DNA from: Penaeus vannamei
Lineage: Eukaryota; Arthropoda; Malacostraca; Decapoda; Penaeidae
Direction: 5' to 3'
Assembly: GCF_042767895.1 (NCBI RefSeq)
Contig: NC_091569.1
Span: forward strand, 3,101,871-3,119,370
DNA: 17,500 bases
Shown here: one piece after another, positions 8,446-16,580 of the stretch
Position numbering within the stretch: position 1 is the first letter of the stretch
Layout of the letters: each line of letters begins with the position of its first letter
Translations under genes and position numbers: made by a program
The notes under the pieces: generated by a model
Databases searched by the model: none
Seen by the model: only the letters and a program-made list of their open reading frames with translations
Told to the model about the DNA's origin: nothing

Positions 8446-8945
8446 GAATAAAGTGGAGAGGGAGGGAGGGTGACAGAGAGGGTGGGTATGGTAAGGGGAG
8501 GGTGTGGGAGAGGGAGGGGTGGAAGGGAGAGAGAGAGGGAGGGTGGGTATGGTAAGGGGAGGGAGTAAGGGAGGGTGTGGGAGAGGGAGGGATGGATGGA
8601 AGGGAGAGAGAGAGGGAGGGTGGGTATGGTAAGGGGAGGGAGTAAGGGAGGGTGTGGGGGAGGGAGGGATGGATGGAAGAGAGAGAGGGAGGGTGGGTAT
8701 GGTAAGGGGAGGGAGGGAGGGAGGGAGGGAGGGTGACAGAGAGAGTGGGTATGGTAAGGGGAGGGAGGGAGGAAGGGAGGGTGTGGGAGAGGGAGGGATG
8801 GAGGGAGTGAGGAAGGGAGAGAGAGAGGGAGGGTGGGTGTGGTGGGGGGAGGGAGGGAGGAAGGGAGAGAGAGAGGGAGGATGGGTGTGGTGGAGGGAAT
8901 GAGGGAGGTTGGGTGTGATGGGAGGGAGAGAGGGAAGGAAGGAAG
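8446..8945 (+). repeat. G-rich polypurine minisatellite
   Basis: A core GGTGGGTATGGTAAGGGGAG recurs intact at 8481, 8542, 8619 and 8692. Diverged forms start near 8743, 8832, 8880 and 8908. Spacing varies from 28 to 89 bp because the linking GGGA/GAGA stretches differ in length. The minus strand is open in more than one frame (Pro/Ser/Leu strings) only because C/T DNA lacks stops. Confidence 0.93.
8707..8733 (+). repeat. (GGGA)n, G-quadruplex candidate
   Basis: At least six GGG runs separated by single A, well above the four required for an intramolecular G-quadruplex with one-base loops. Confidence 0.8.
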
Positions 8946-9006
8946 AAGGGAGAAAATGAAATTGGAGAAAGATGTAGATAACGAGATGGATAGAAGGGGA
9001 AAAGGA

Positions 9007-9069
9007 AAAATAATAACAAAGATGATGATGAAGATGAAGATGAGGATAATGTCGATAATAACTATATTG

Positions 9070-9101
<32 letters not shown>

Positions 9102-9177
9102 GAGGAAACAGGAGAGAGAGAGAGAGATGAGAGAAAAGTGAATGATATGAGGGAAAAAAATAGTAAAAAAAAAAAAT
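9007..9177 (+). repeat. GAT, AAT and GA microsatellites with A-run
   Basis: Degenerate GATGATGAAGAT (9019-9060), (AAT)n (9070-9098), short GA (9112-9127) and an A12 run (9165-9176). Confidence 0.9.
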
Positions 9178-9424
9178 TAAAACAATCGGAAAAAACAAAG
9201 GCCGAGAGAGAACGGGAGCGAAATAAGAGAAAGTGGAGAAGAAGAATGATTATTTACCCACATATTTGAGACCGAGACGCGCAGGTAACACATCAATACC
9301 TGCGGGCTTGGTGTTGAGTTTGCCTTTCCTCTTTTTCTAACCGATAATCACAGCCTTCACGGATTATTTTAGTCATAACAATAACACATGAATTAATGAA
9401 TATCTTTGGTGTCTATTTCGTGTT
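9178..9424. other. Unique sequence with small inverted repeat
   Basis: Purine-rich at first, then mixed. No gene found. Confidence 0.45.
9281..9303. repeat. Perfect 7-bp inverted repeat GCAGGTA/TACCTGC
   Basis: Arms separated by 9 nt. Each strand therefore shows CAGGTA, a core bound by Zelda-type and Snail/ZEB-type zinc fingers and also a donor-like sequence (CAG|GTAACA on plus). Which, if any, matters is unknown. Confidence 0.55.
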
Positions 9425-9535
9425 TTTATCATTATCATTATTATAATTATAATTATAATGATGCTCATAATCATCATTATTATCATTATCATCATTACAA
9501 TCATCATCATTATTTTTACGACTATTATTATTCGC
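9425..9535 (+). repeat. Degenerate ATC/ATT/ATA trinucleotide array
   Basis: ATCATTATTATAATTATAATTAT at the start, then ATCATCATT-type units. Reads as poly-Ile or Met strings. Confidence 0.85.
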
Positions 9536-9589
9536 TTTATTTGGACACTATATTCACTTCTACATATCTTCATCTTCATCTCCTTCGTC

Positions 9590-9748
9590 TTTCACCTTTT
9601 TCGTTATCTCTCCCTCTCCCAGCACCCCTTATCCTCTCCCTTCTATCTATTTATCTGTCTCTTTACAGGTCTGTCATTCTTTTTTAACTATTCATTAACC
9701 TGTCTGTCTCTCTATCATTCTGCCTGCCTGCATACCTATTCATTTACC
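9590..9748 (+). repeat. Pyrimidine-rich, TCTG/TCTA-containing tract
   Basis: C/T-rich DNA grading into the tetranucleotide array downstream. TCTTTACAG at 9660-9668 resembles an acceptor but is followed by no open exon. Confidence 0.6.
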
Positions 9749-9911
9749 TTTTTATTTATCTACCTATCTACCTACCTACCTATCTATCTATCTATCTATC
9801 TATCTGTCTGTCTGTCTACCTATCTATCTACCTACCTATCTATTTATCTATCTATCTGTCTACCTATCTACCTACCTATCTATCTACTCATCAACCTATC
9901 TATCTATCTGC
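9749..9911 (+). repeat. (TATC)/(TACC)/(TGTC) tetranucleotide array
   Basis: Tetranucleotides keep a strict four-base period while the second and third bases vary between AT, AC and GT, giving blocks such as (CTAT)6 and (CTGT)3. Confidence 0.95.
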
Positions 9912-10205
9912 ATCGCACGCAGCATCCGGCGCAAGCATGACGTAGCGGACTCTGCTGCAACATGAGCATTAATTAAATGTGTATTTACGGTGCAAACGCG
10001 ACGCGGCCCAACCAACACATGAATTTCCAAAAAGCACGTCGATTAATATGACTAAATAAAAAAATAACGTAACATTCAGTTAATCATTGGGCGGGAAACC
10101 TTTGAACAGATACTGGTGGCAATTACGGTCGTATTAAATGAGTAATTGTCATCCAGATTTGCCGTAATTAATCATCTGATATGCCAGGATAGTTAGTTTT
10201 TTTTT
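9912..10205. promoter_or_regulatory. Candidate conserved regulatory element
   Basis: An SSR-free island between two long repeats with many homeodomain-type cores: TTAATTAA (9969-9976), ATTAAT (10042-10047), TTAATCATT (10080-10088), CAATTA (10120-10125), TAATTG (10143-10148) and TAATTAATCATCTG (10165-10178, ending in an E-box CATCTG). GGGCGGGAAA (10089-10098) matches an E2F site. Mixed composition with little simple repeat is typical of developmental enhancers, but conservation cannot be tested here. Confidence 0.3.
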
Positions 10206-10308
10206 TCCTTTGCGGCAATCAAGGTAATGAAGGGAAAGGAGGAGGGAGGGAGAGGCTCGACCCGGATACGCAGCGCATACAAAGGCGACTGCATATGCTA
10301 ATAACCGC

Positions 10309-10633
10309 AAGCACAAATACACACGTGCGCATGGAAACACACATACGTACAAATACACGTACGGACACATATAGAAACACACACACACATAAACACACAC
10401 ACAGACACACACACACAAACACACACACACATACACACAAACAAACACACACACACACACACACAAACAAACAGACATACACACACAAACAAATAAACAC
10501 ACACACACACAAATAAACAAACAAATAAACACACATACACACAAACAAACACACACACACACACAAACAAATAAACATACACACACAAACAAATAAACAC
10601 ACACACACACACACACACACAACAAACAAATAA

Positions 10634-10672
<39 letters not shown>

Positions 10673-10690
10673 AACACACACATGCATATA
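10309..10690 (+). repeat. Compound (CA)n with interspersed 13-mer
   Basis: About 380 bp of CA repeat. The 13-mer CAAACAAATAAAC occurs exactly at 10486, 10518, 10564, 10586 and 10623, so a larger CA-plus-13-mer unit has itself been amplified. All minus-strand frames read as Cys-Val strings, which are artefacts. Confidence 0.96.
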
Positions 10691-10861
10691 CACGCATCCC
10701 CCCTCCCTCCACACACAAAACGTACACACAATACACACGCACAAACCGATGATTAATGACAAGAGCAAACAAATGGTGCAGCGAGAAGGGAGACGATTAG
10801 GTGGAAGGGGAGAGGTAATGACACCAACGCCATCTTGGGGACGATCATTGCACTATGGCCC
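10691..10861. other. Short unique segment
   Basis: Mixed composition between repeats. No gene. Confidence 0.5.
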
Positions 10862-11240
10862 GGGGAGAGAGAGAGAGAGAGGGAGAGAGAGAGAGGAAAA
10901 ATGGGAGGGAGGATAATGGAGGATAATGGAATGAGGGGTAGAGGGGTGGGGTGGGGTGCGAAGGAGGGAAGGATGGCTAGAGGAACGGAGGAAAGGAGGA
11001 GGGGAAGAAGAAAAGGACAGAAGAAAGGGAGGGAGGAAACGGGAAGGGAAGAATAGAGGGAGAGAAGAAAGGGAGGGAGGAAACGGGAAGGGATGAACAG
11101 ACAGAGGGAGAGAGGGAAGGAGGGAGGAAACGGGAAGGGATGAACAGACAGAAGGAGGGAGGGAGGAGTAGGTAGGAAAGGAAGGAATGGGGTGGCGAGG
11201 AGTGAGGAAAGGAGGCAAAGTGGCGGGGAGAAAGGGAGGT
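10862..11240 (+). repeat. Polypurine tract with (GA)n and 44-47-bp VNTR
   Basis: GA microsatellite at 10862-10895, a GGAGGATAAT pair at 10909-10930, then a three-copy minisatellite in which GGGAGGAAACGGGAAGGGA starts at 11031, 11075 and 11122 (periods 44 and 47 bp). The last two copies also share TGAACAGACAGA. Confidence 0.92.
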
Positions 11241-11353
11241 AGGGAGGGCTGGAGTGGCGACATCGTTATCATCATCATCGTCCTTGCGGCGGAGCAAGAA
11301 GATGAGGCTATAGAAGGAAGATCGTGAGAATGGTGGTACCGATAGCCCCTTCT
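11241..11353 (-). other. Possible minus-strand exon start or unique spacer
   Basis: A 113-bp non-repetitive window between polypurine blocks. On minus it is preceded by a long CCCT tract ending CTCCCTGCAG (AG at 11355-11354), an excellent acceptor, but no GT donor is found and two frames open into repeat. The plus strand carries GDIVIIIIVLAAEQEDEAIE in one frame, ended by TGA. Confidence 0.12.
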
Positions 11354-11360
11354 CTGCAGG

Positions 11361-11478
11361 GAGAGGGAGAGAGGGAGGGAGGGAGGGAGGGAGGGAGGGA
11401 GGGAGTGAGTTAGGGAGGGAGAGAGAGAGAGAGGAGATGAGAGTGAAGAGAGAGAGAGAGAGAGAGTGAGAGGAGATG

Positions 11479-11576
<98 letters not shown>

Positions 11577-11598
11577 CAGAAAGAAAGAAAGAGAGAGA
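11361..11598 (+). repeat. Compound (GGGA)n-(GA)n-(GAAA)n
   Basis: GGGA units (11373-11405) give way to GA blocks with GATGAGAG interruptions, then pure GA (11483-11527), then about 12 GAAA units (11527-11574). The GGGA block is a G-quadruplex candidate. Confidence 0.97.
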
Positions 11599-11856
11599 AT
11601 CAATATTTAATACACACGATCAATCCAACTGATTAAACAGAGAGGTCTCTGATAACTTATTAAGTTAAGTGTAAATAATATACAGGAAATATCAATCTAT
11701 CTAATCTAATCACTACAGATAACTCAATTCAACTACACACGGTATATTTCTCACGTCATTTACCTGTTACAACGAAAAGCATATCTGACATCTATGTAAC
11801 CTTGTAAAATGTACATGATAATCTTTCAAGCCATGTATTCTGTTTACATAGCACTT

Positions 11857-11864
11857 TGACGTCA
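11857..11864. promoter_or_regulatory. Perfect CRE palindrome
   Basis: TGACGTCA, the third exact copy, with a half-site ACGTCA also about 110 bp upstream. Confidence 0.3.
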
Positions 11865-12007
11865 TCCAGTCTGAATGCAAAGTTAACCGACTCCAACTTG
11901 GCACATTTCCTGTCTGTCTGAGCGTTTGTCCACCTGTCTGTCAGTCTTCAAAGGAGGAGTGAGGCTTTAATATTTCTACAGCATAAGGTTCCTCTATGAA
12001 ATGCAGA

Positions 12008-12013
12008 AATAAA
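12008..12013 (+). promoter_or_regulatory. Possible poly(A) signal
   Basis: AATAAA followed about 15-25 bp later by T-rich TTACTTGTTTCCGTATTTTC. No upstream coding exon was found, so this may be chance. Confidence 0.12.
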
Positions 12014-12082
12014 GATCTTTATTACTTGTTTCCGTATTTTCTATATAGAGTGAGATGGGGGTTTTCTAATCTCTAGACAAGT

Positions 12083-12179
12083 GTGTGTGAGTGAGAGAGT
12101 GAGTGAGTGAGTGAGTGAGTGAGTGAGTGAGTGAGTGAGTGAGTGAATGAGTGAGTGAGTGTGAGAGAGAGAGAGAGAT

Positions 12180-12266
<87 letters not shown>
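12083..12266 (+). repeat. (GTGA)n followed by (GA)n
   Basis: About 18 GTGA units (12086-12160, one GAAT variant) merge into GA dinucleotides (12162-12266) with ATGAG and AGG interruptions. Confidence 0.97.
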
Positions 12267-12269
<3 letters not shown>

Positions 12270-12552
12270 TTTTCTTCTCAACAACAGACTACAATTCGAA
12301 CATAGTTTTCTTTCGAAAACTCTTGCATAAAACTTTCGACGCAGCTTCGAAAAAAAATTGTAGATTATCAATAACACACAAGTGCGAAGCGAGATAAAAC
12401 GTAGCTTAGTAAGCCACTTTTCTGAACAAAAGTTTATTCGTGCATTAGGAAAACTAACAACACGAGTCTGGCGTACCCTTCCCTTTGTTAAAGCAGGCTA
12501 TATATACACGCACACACATATCTACATGCCAATATTTCTATAAATGTATCTC
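12267..12552. other. Unique island between complementary repeats
   Basis: Mixed composition. On minus a frame from ATG at 12377 reads MLLIIYNFFSKLRRKFYARV and continues into Ser-Leu repeat at 12266. The non-repeat part is basic and protein-like but has no recognised family. A TATATATA run lies at about 12499-12506. Confidence 0.35.
12304..12321. repeat. Perfect 7-bp hairpin AGTTTTC/GAAAACT
   Basis: Arms separated by TTTC. Neighbouring TTCGAA motifs at about 12294 and 12345 give a loose GAA/TTC clustering reminiscent of heat-shock elements, but the 5-bp phasing is not met. Confidence 0.6.
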
Positions 12553-12655
12553 CCCACTCACTCACCCACCCACTCACTCACTCACTCACTCACTCACTCT
12601 CACTCACTCATTCTCTCTCACTCACTCACTCATTCTGTCTGTCTCTCTCTCTTTC
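12553..12655 (+). repeat. (CACT)n then (CT)n
   Basis: CACT tetranucleotides (12555-12633) with ATTCTCTCT breaks, then TGTC/CT. This is the reverse complement of the GTGA-GA array at 12083-12266, with about 290 bp between them. Confidence 0.96.
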
Positions 12656-13837
12656 CCTCTTCTTCTTTCATAACGTTCATCTATTACCCATAACTAATAT
12701 TTCCGTCCCTTTCTTCCTTCTCCCCAAAAGCCCTCGTTCTCTCCTCTTCTTCCCATCCCTCTCTCTGGTTCCTTTCATTTTAATTACTTCTATCTACCCC
12801 TCTTCCTCGGCGCTGTTGTCTGTATCTTCTTTTGTATCTTCTCCCTTGTGGTCCAGGTATTACATTTCTATTTTGTTATTGCGCTTCCTTTATTTGCTTT
12901 CAGCGTATATCCTTCCGTGCTTCATTTCTATATATATCGTCTAGTTCTTTGTAATCTACGTCTTTCCTTTCTCTCCTCTTTCTTTCATTGTTTTTTCCTT
13001 CTCTGCTTTTCCCTTTCTCTCTCCTGCTTGAGTTTGGCTTTTTCCCCTTTTTTCTCTTCTCTCTTTCTCTTGTCTGTGTTCAAGTTATTCTTTTATCTGT
13101 TTTTCCGGCTCCTTTACTGCTGCTTGTCTTTTTCTTTTCTGATTCTGTTCCTTTCTTTTGCTTGTTTTTTTAATTCTCTTCCTGCTCTCCCTCTTTTCTT
13201 TGGGTTGTCCTTACGTCCTTTTTTGTCTCTGCTTCCCTTTTACATTCTCTTGTGTTTAGCTTGTTTTCTCTCGTACCCTGTCTGTTATTTTTTCTCTCTC
13301 TCTTTTGTTTATGTTTACGCCCTTTTCTTCTCTGCCTCTCTCTCCCTTTCTTTCACTTGCATTTAACTTTTCTGTTTCCTCTTATTTCTTTGTGTGTGCA
13401 TGTATGCTTTCCTTTTCTGCTTCTCCCTTTTGTCTGATCATAATTTTTCATTGCTTCTTTTCACCTCTATATCATTTTTAACTATTTTATATATTTTTAT
13501 TTATCTCTTATTCTCTTTGTGTGTTTTTCTTCCGTTCATCTTTCTTGCTTATGCTTGCGTTTTCCATCTTTTCTGTTTCTCGTCCTTACTTTTTTTTTAC
13601 TCACGTCCCTAGCTTCCTTCTCTTTTCTTTTTCTCTCATTTTGTTTTGTTTGAATTTATGCTGTTTTCTTTTCTTTTTTGCTTCTATCTTTCTTTTGCAA
13701 ATTTCCATCTTTATCAAAGTCCCTTTCTTTTGTTTGTGTTTTTATGTACTTTTCTTCTCTGCTTCTTTTATTTCCTTTCACTTGCGTTTGTATCTTTTTC
13801 TTAAGTGCTTCTTTTTTTAGTTCGTGTTAGTCTATAT
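12656..13837 (+). repeat. Degenerate pyrimidine-rich minisatellite
   Basis: About 1.2 kb of C/T-rich DNA with sparse G and A. A diffuse unit recurs: (T/C)TCTCTGC(T/C)TC followed 10-25 bp later by CCTTTC..TTGC/ACTTGC. Examples start near 13000, 13226, 13328, 13413 and 13752. The segments at 13306-13372 and 13731-13800 align closely. Long open frames are Phe/Leu/Ser artefacts. Confidence 0.65.
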
Positions 13838-13878
13838 GGGTTTATTTATTTATTAATCATTTATTCATTTATTTTTGC
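13838..13878 (+). repeat. Short (TTTA)n-like tract
   Basis: TTTATTTATTTATTAATCAT followed by more ATTT units, a small AT island inside the pyrimidine domain. Confidence 0.75.
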
Positions 13879-14517
13879 CTCTCCCTTCTTTTTTTCTCCT
13901 CAGTTTATCTCTAATCCTTTTACCACTGTCTTTCCGCTTTATTTCGCGTTCTTTATTTTCTGATTCTCTCGTTCTTCTCTTAATTCGTATATGACCTATC
14001 TCCTTTCTGCTCATCTCCTTCCTTTTGCAGGGTTTACGTCCATTTTGTCTTTCCTGCTTTTCTGTGTCTTTAGCTTGTCTTTTCATCTGTTTTCCTCTCT
14101 CCTCTCTCTCTTCCCTTTGCTTGTGTCCAGTTTCCATGGTCTCTCTTTTGTCCGGTTCTTTACAAATCTCTTTATATCTCTCACTTTCTTATAATCCTCT
14201 CATCCGTCATTCTCTCTTTCTCTCTTCTTATTTACACTTCCATCCTTTAAAGCCTCCGTTGTTCTCAGTCATGTTATCTTTCCTTCGCTTTCTCCCTTCT
14301 CCCTCCCTTTAACCAATACTTCTCATCCACTTCATCATCATTTTTATTCTTGTTGTTTTCTTTGTCTTTGTTTATTTTTAAAATCATTTTCCACTTCAAA
14401 TATTTAATTTCAATCTTATTCCCTTTACTCCTCCAGTTACGATTCGCATAATCCTTATTATTGTTCCTCCTCTTCCCTTTTCTTTTCCGTCTTACCTCTT
14501 CGTATTCCTTCTTGATT
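13879..14517 (+). repeat. Pyrimidine-rich low-complexity DNA
   Basis: Continues the C/T-rich domain. CTTCCTTTTGCAG (ending 14030) is a strong acceptor match, but the following sequence is as pyrimidine-rich as the rest and shows no coding structure. Confidence 0.65.
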
Positions 14518-14618
14518 TTTCTTCTTCTTCTTCTTCTTCTTCTTCTTCTTCTTCTTCTTCTTTTTCTTCTTCTTTTTCTTCTCTTCTTCTTCTTCTTCTT
14601 CTTCCTCCTCTTCTTCTT
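14518..14618 (+). repeat. (TTC)n microsatellite
   Basis: About 100 bp of CTT units with a few TTT and TCTC interruptions. It reads as poly-Glu/Lys/Arg on minus and poly-Leu on plus, which is artefactual. Confidence 0.97.
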
Positions 14619-14872
14619 CTTCCGCTTCTCCTCTAGCTCCTCCTCCCCCAACTTCCATTTTTTACTAATCAGCAATCCTCTTTTCCATACTCTTCCCCTT
14701 TTCCCTTAACCTCCTCCTCACTCTTCCTTCTCTCCTCCTCCTCCTCTTCCTCTTCTACTTCCGCTTCTCCTCTACCTCCTCCTCCCCCAACTTCCTTCTT
14801 TTTTGCTAATCTGCAGCCCTCTTTTCCTTATTCTTCCCCTTTTCTCTTAACCTCCTCCTCACTCTTCCTTCT

Positions 14873-14905
<33 letters not shown>

Positions 14906-15493
14906 TTCTTCTTCTTCCGCTTCTCCTCCTCCTCCTCCTCTCCAACCTCCATTTTTGCTAATCTGCAACCCTCTTTTCCCTACTCTTCCCCTTTTCCCCT
15001 TAACCTCCACCTCACTCTTCCTTCTCTCCTCCTCCTCCTCCTCTTCCTCTTCCTACTTCCGCTTCTCCTCCTCCTCCTCCCCCAGCCTTCTTTTTTGCTA
15101 ATATGCAACCCTCTTTTCCTTATTCTTCCCGTTTTCCCTTAACCTCCTCCTCACTCTCCATCTCTCCTCCTCCTCCTCTTCCTCTTCTACTTCCGCTTCT
15201 CCTCTACCTCCTCCTCCCCCAACCTCCTTATTTTACTCATCTGCAACCCTCATTTCCTTATTCTTCCCCTTTTCCCTTAACCTCCTCCTCACTCTTCCTT
15301 CTCTCTTCTTCCTCCTCCTCCTCCTCCCCCTTCTCTCCTCCTCCTCCTCCTCCTCCTCCTCCTCCTCCTCCTCTCCTCCTCCTCTCCTCCTCCTGCTCCC
15401 CCTTTTTTTGCTAATCTGCAACCCTCTTTTCCCCTTTTCCCTTAACCTCCTCCTCACTCTTCCTTCTCTCCTCCTCCTCCTCCTCCTCCTCGA
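14619..15493 (+). repeat. Six-copy ~140-bp minisatellite with internal (TCC)n
   Basis: The landmark CTAATCTGCA (or one- to two-base variants) starts at 14665, 14806, 14958, 15098, 15236 and 15411, giving spacings of 141, 152, 140, 138 and 175 bp. Each landmark is followed by CCCTCTTTTCC, CCTTTTCCCTTAACCTCC and CACTCTTCCTTCTCTCC (last two changed in the first and fifth spacers by small edits), then a variable TCC/TTC block and CTTCCGCTTCTCC in most copies. Length differences lie in the TCC block. Confidence 0.95.
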
Positions 15494-15719
15494 CAGAGCT
15501 AACTCTTCTAACCAATCTAATTCCCAGATAAGTGGATAAAATGTCCTCCGCTCCGCCAGGGTCGCGCAAGGGCAAGAAGTGCTCGTTTCTCCGGCTTTCT
15601 TCCTCTCGTTTTTTTCCCTCGTTTAATTCCTCGTTTCATCTCCTGGCCATCAGCGTCACTGACTCCATGTTTCTAATCCTCCTTCAGCTAAGTCTCCATT
15701 ACTAGGATTTCCTTATCTT
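15494..15719 (+). other. Unique GC-richer island with small ORF
   Basis: The only non-repetitive stretch inside the 4-kb pyrimidine domain. It starts after the TCC array with CTAAC and CTAAT branch-like motifs and TTCCCAG (AG 15526-15527), a good acceptor match. Confidence 0.4.
15541..15705 (+). CDS. Hypothetical 54-residue ORF
   Basis: ATG with A at -3, 13 nt after the acceptor-like AG at 15526-15527, to TAG at 15703-15705. The N-terminus is Ser/Pro/basic (MSSAPPGSRKGKKCSFLRLS), followed by a hydrophobic Ser/Phe/Leu C-terminal half that reflects pyrimidine-rich DNA. The first 17 codons (CGC AAG GGC AAG AAG) do not look repeat-derived. No family or donor site is recognised. It could be the first coding part of an exon or chance. 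Confidence 0.15.
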   Translation: MSSAPPGSRKGKKCSFLRLSSSRFFPSFNSSFHLLAISVTDSMFLILLQLSLHY

Positions 15720-15980
15720 ACCTAACCTTGTCTCCTTTCCTACGCTTCCCTTCTTGGCGTGGCTCCCTTCTTGCACTTTCCTTTTTCCCTTGTCTCCCTT
15801 TCTATGGCTCCCTTCTTGCCTCACCCTGTCTCCCTATCTATGTCCGACTCCCACGCCTTGCCTTCTTACACTTTTCCCCTTGTGTTACCATGCCTATCTT
15901 CCTCAATCTTCCTAATTTTGTCTCCCTCCCTACCTCACTTTGTCCCGCTTGCTCCTCCCCTTCACCCCACTTATTTTACC
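15720..15980 (+). repeat. Diverged edge of the 40-bp satellite
   Basis: CTTGTCTCC(C)TTCCTA-like motifs recur irregularly with substitutions and indels, for example near 15728, 15795 and 15824, consistent with decayed copies of the homogeneous array that follows. Confidence 0.7.
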
Positions 15981-16580
15981 TTACCTTGTGTCCCTTCCTA
16001 CACCTTCCCCTTATCTTTCCCTACCCTTTGTCCCTTCCTACACCTTCCCCTTAACTTTCCTTACCTTGTGTCCCTTCCTACACCTTCCCCTTATCCTACC
16101 TTAGCTTGTGTCCCTTCCTACACCTTTCCCTTAACTTTCCTTACCTTGTCTCCCTTCCTACACCTTCCCTTTATGTTTCCTTTCCTTGTGTCCCTTCCTA
16201 CACCTTCCCCTTATCTTTCCTTACCTTGTGTCCCTTCCTACACCTTCCCCTTATCTTTCCTTACCTTGTGTCCCTTCCTACATCTTCCCCTTATCCTACC
16301 TTACCTTGTGTCCCTTCCTACATCTTCCCCTTATCTTTCCCTACCTTGTGTCCCTTCCTACACCTTCCCCTTATCTTTCCTTACCTTGTGTCCCTTCCTA
16401 CATCTTCCCCTTATCTTTCCCTACCTTGTGTCCCTTCCTACACCTTCCCCTTATCTTTCCTTACCTTGTGTCCCTTCCTACACCTTCCCCTTATCCTACC
16501 TTAGCTTGTGTCCCTTCCTACACCTTCCCCTTATCTTTCCTTACCTTATCGCCCTTCCTAACCCCCCCTTACCTTCCTTC
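15981..16580 (+). repeat. Fifteen-copy exact 40-bp satellite
   Basis: TTACCTTGTGTCCCTTCCTA (or close variants) starts at 15981 and at every 40 bp to 16541 with no indel. The other half of the unit is CACCTTCCCCTTATC plus a variable TTTCC or CTACC end. Because 40 is not a multiple of three and the strand is C/T-rich, all three plus frames stay open. The longest is a 299-codon frame (15759-16658) with a 40-residue period of Pro/Leu/Ser/Thr/Tyr. It has no recognised domain and is treated as a by-product of the repeat. Confidence 0.97.

Larger units (their letters stand above)
11599..12080. other. AT-rich unique island
   Basis: About 480 bp without SSR except a few TGTC units (11909-11945). All frames are interrupted. 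It contains a perfect CRE and a poly(A)-like signal. Confidence 0.5.

Noticed and set aside
8375..9198. Minus-strand frames of 214 and 260 codons, Pro/Ser/Leu-rich
   Set aside because: Two overlapping frames are open at once and follow the G-rich minisatellite period. C/T strands rarely make stops.
10149..10772. Cys-Val-rich minus-strand frames resembling a cysteine-rich protein
   Set aside because: All three minus frames show the same string because the DNA is (GT)n.
10853..11603. Minus-strand frames of 141 and 208 codons
   Set aside because: Pro/Ser/Phe/Leu strings across polypurine repeats. Only about 110 bp (11241-11353) is complex sequence, and it shows no donor.
12290..12355. Heat-shock element array
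   Set aside because: TTCGAA/GAA motifs cluster, but they lack the regular 5-bp alternation of GAA and TTC needed for HSF binding.
14274..14709. Lys/Arg/Glu-rich or poly-Leu frames resembling a nuclear protein or signal anchor
   Set aside because: Direct translation of the (TTC)n/(GAA)n microsatellite.
15715..16560. Arthropod telomeric repeat (TTAGG/CCTAA)n
   Set aside because: Only an isolated CCTAACCT near 15720. The 40-bp unit does not contain a CCTAA series.
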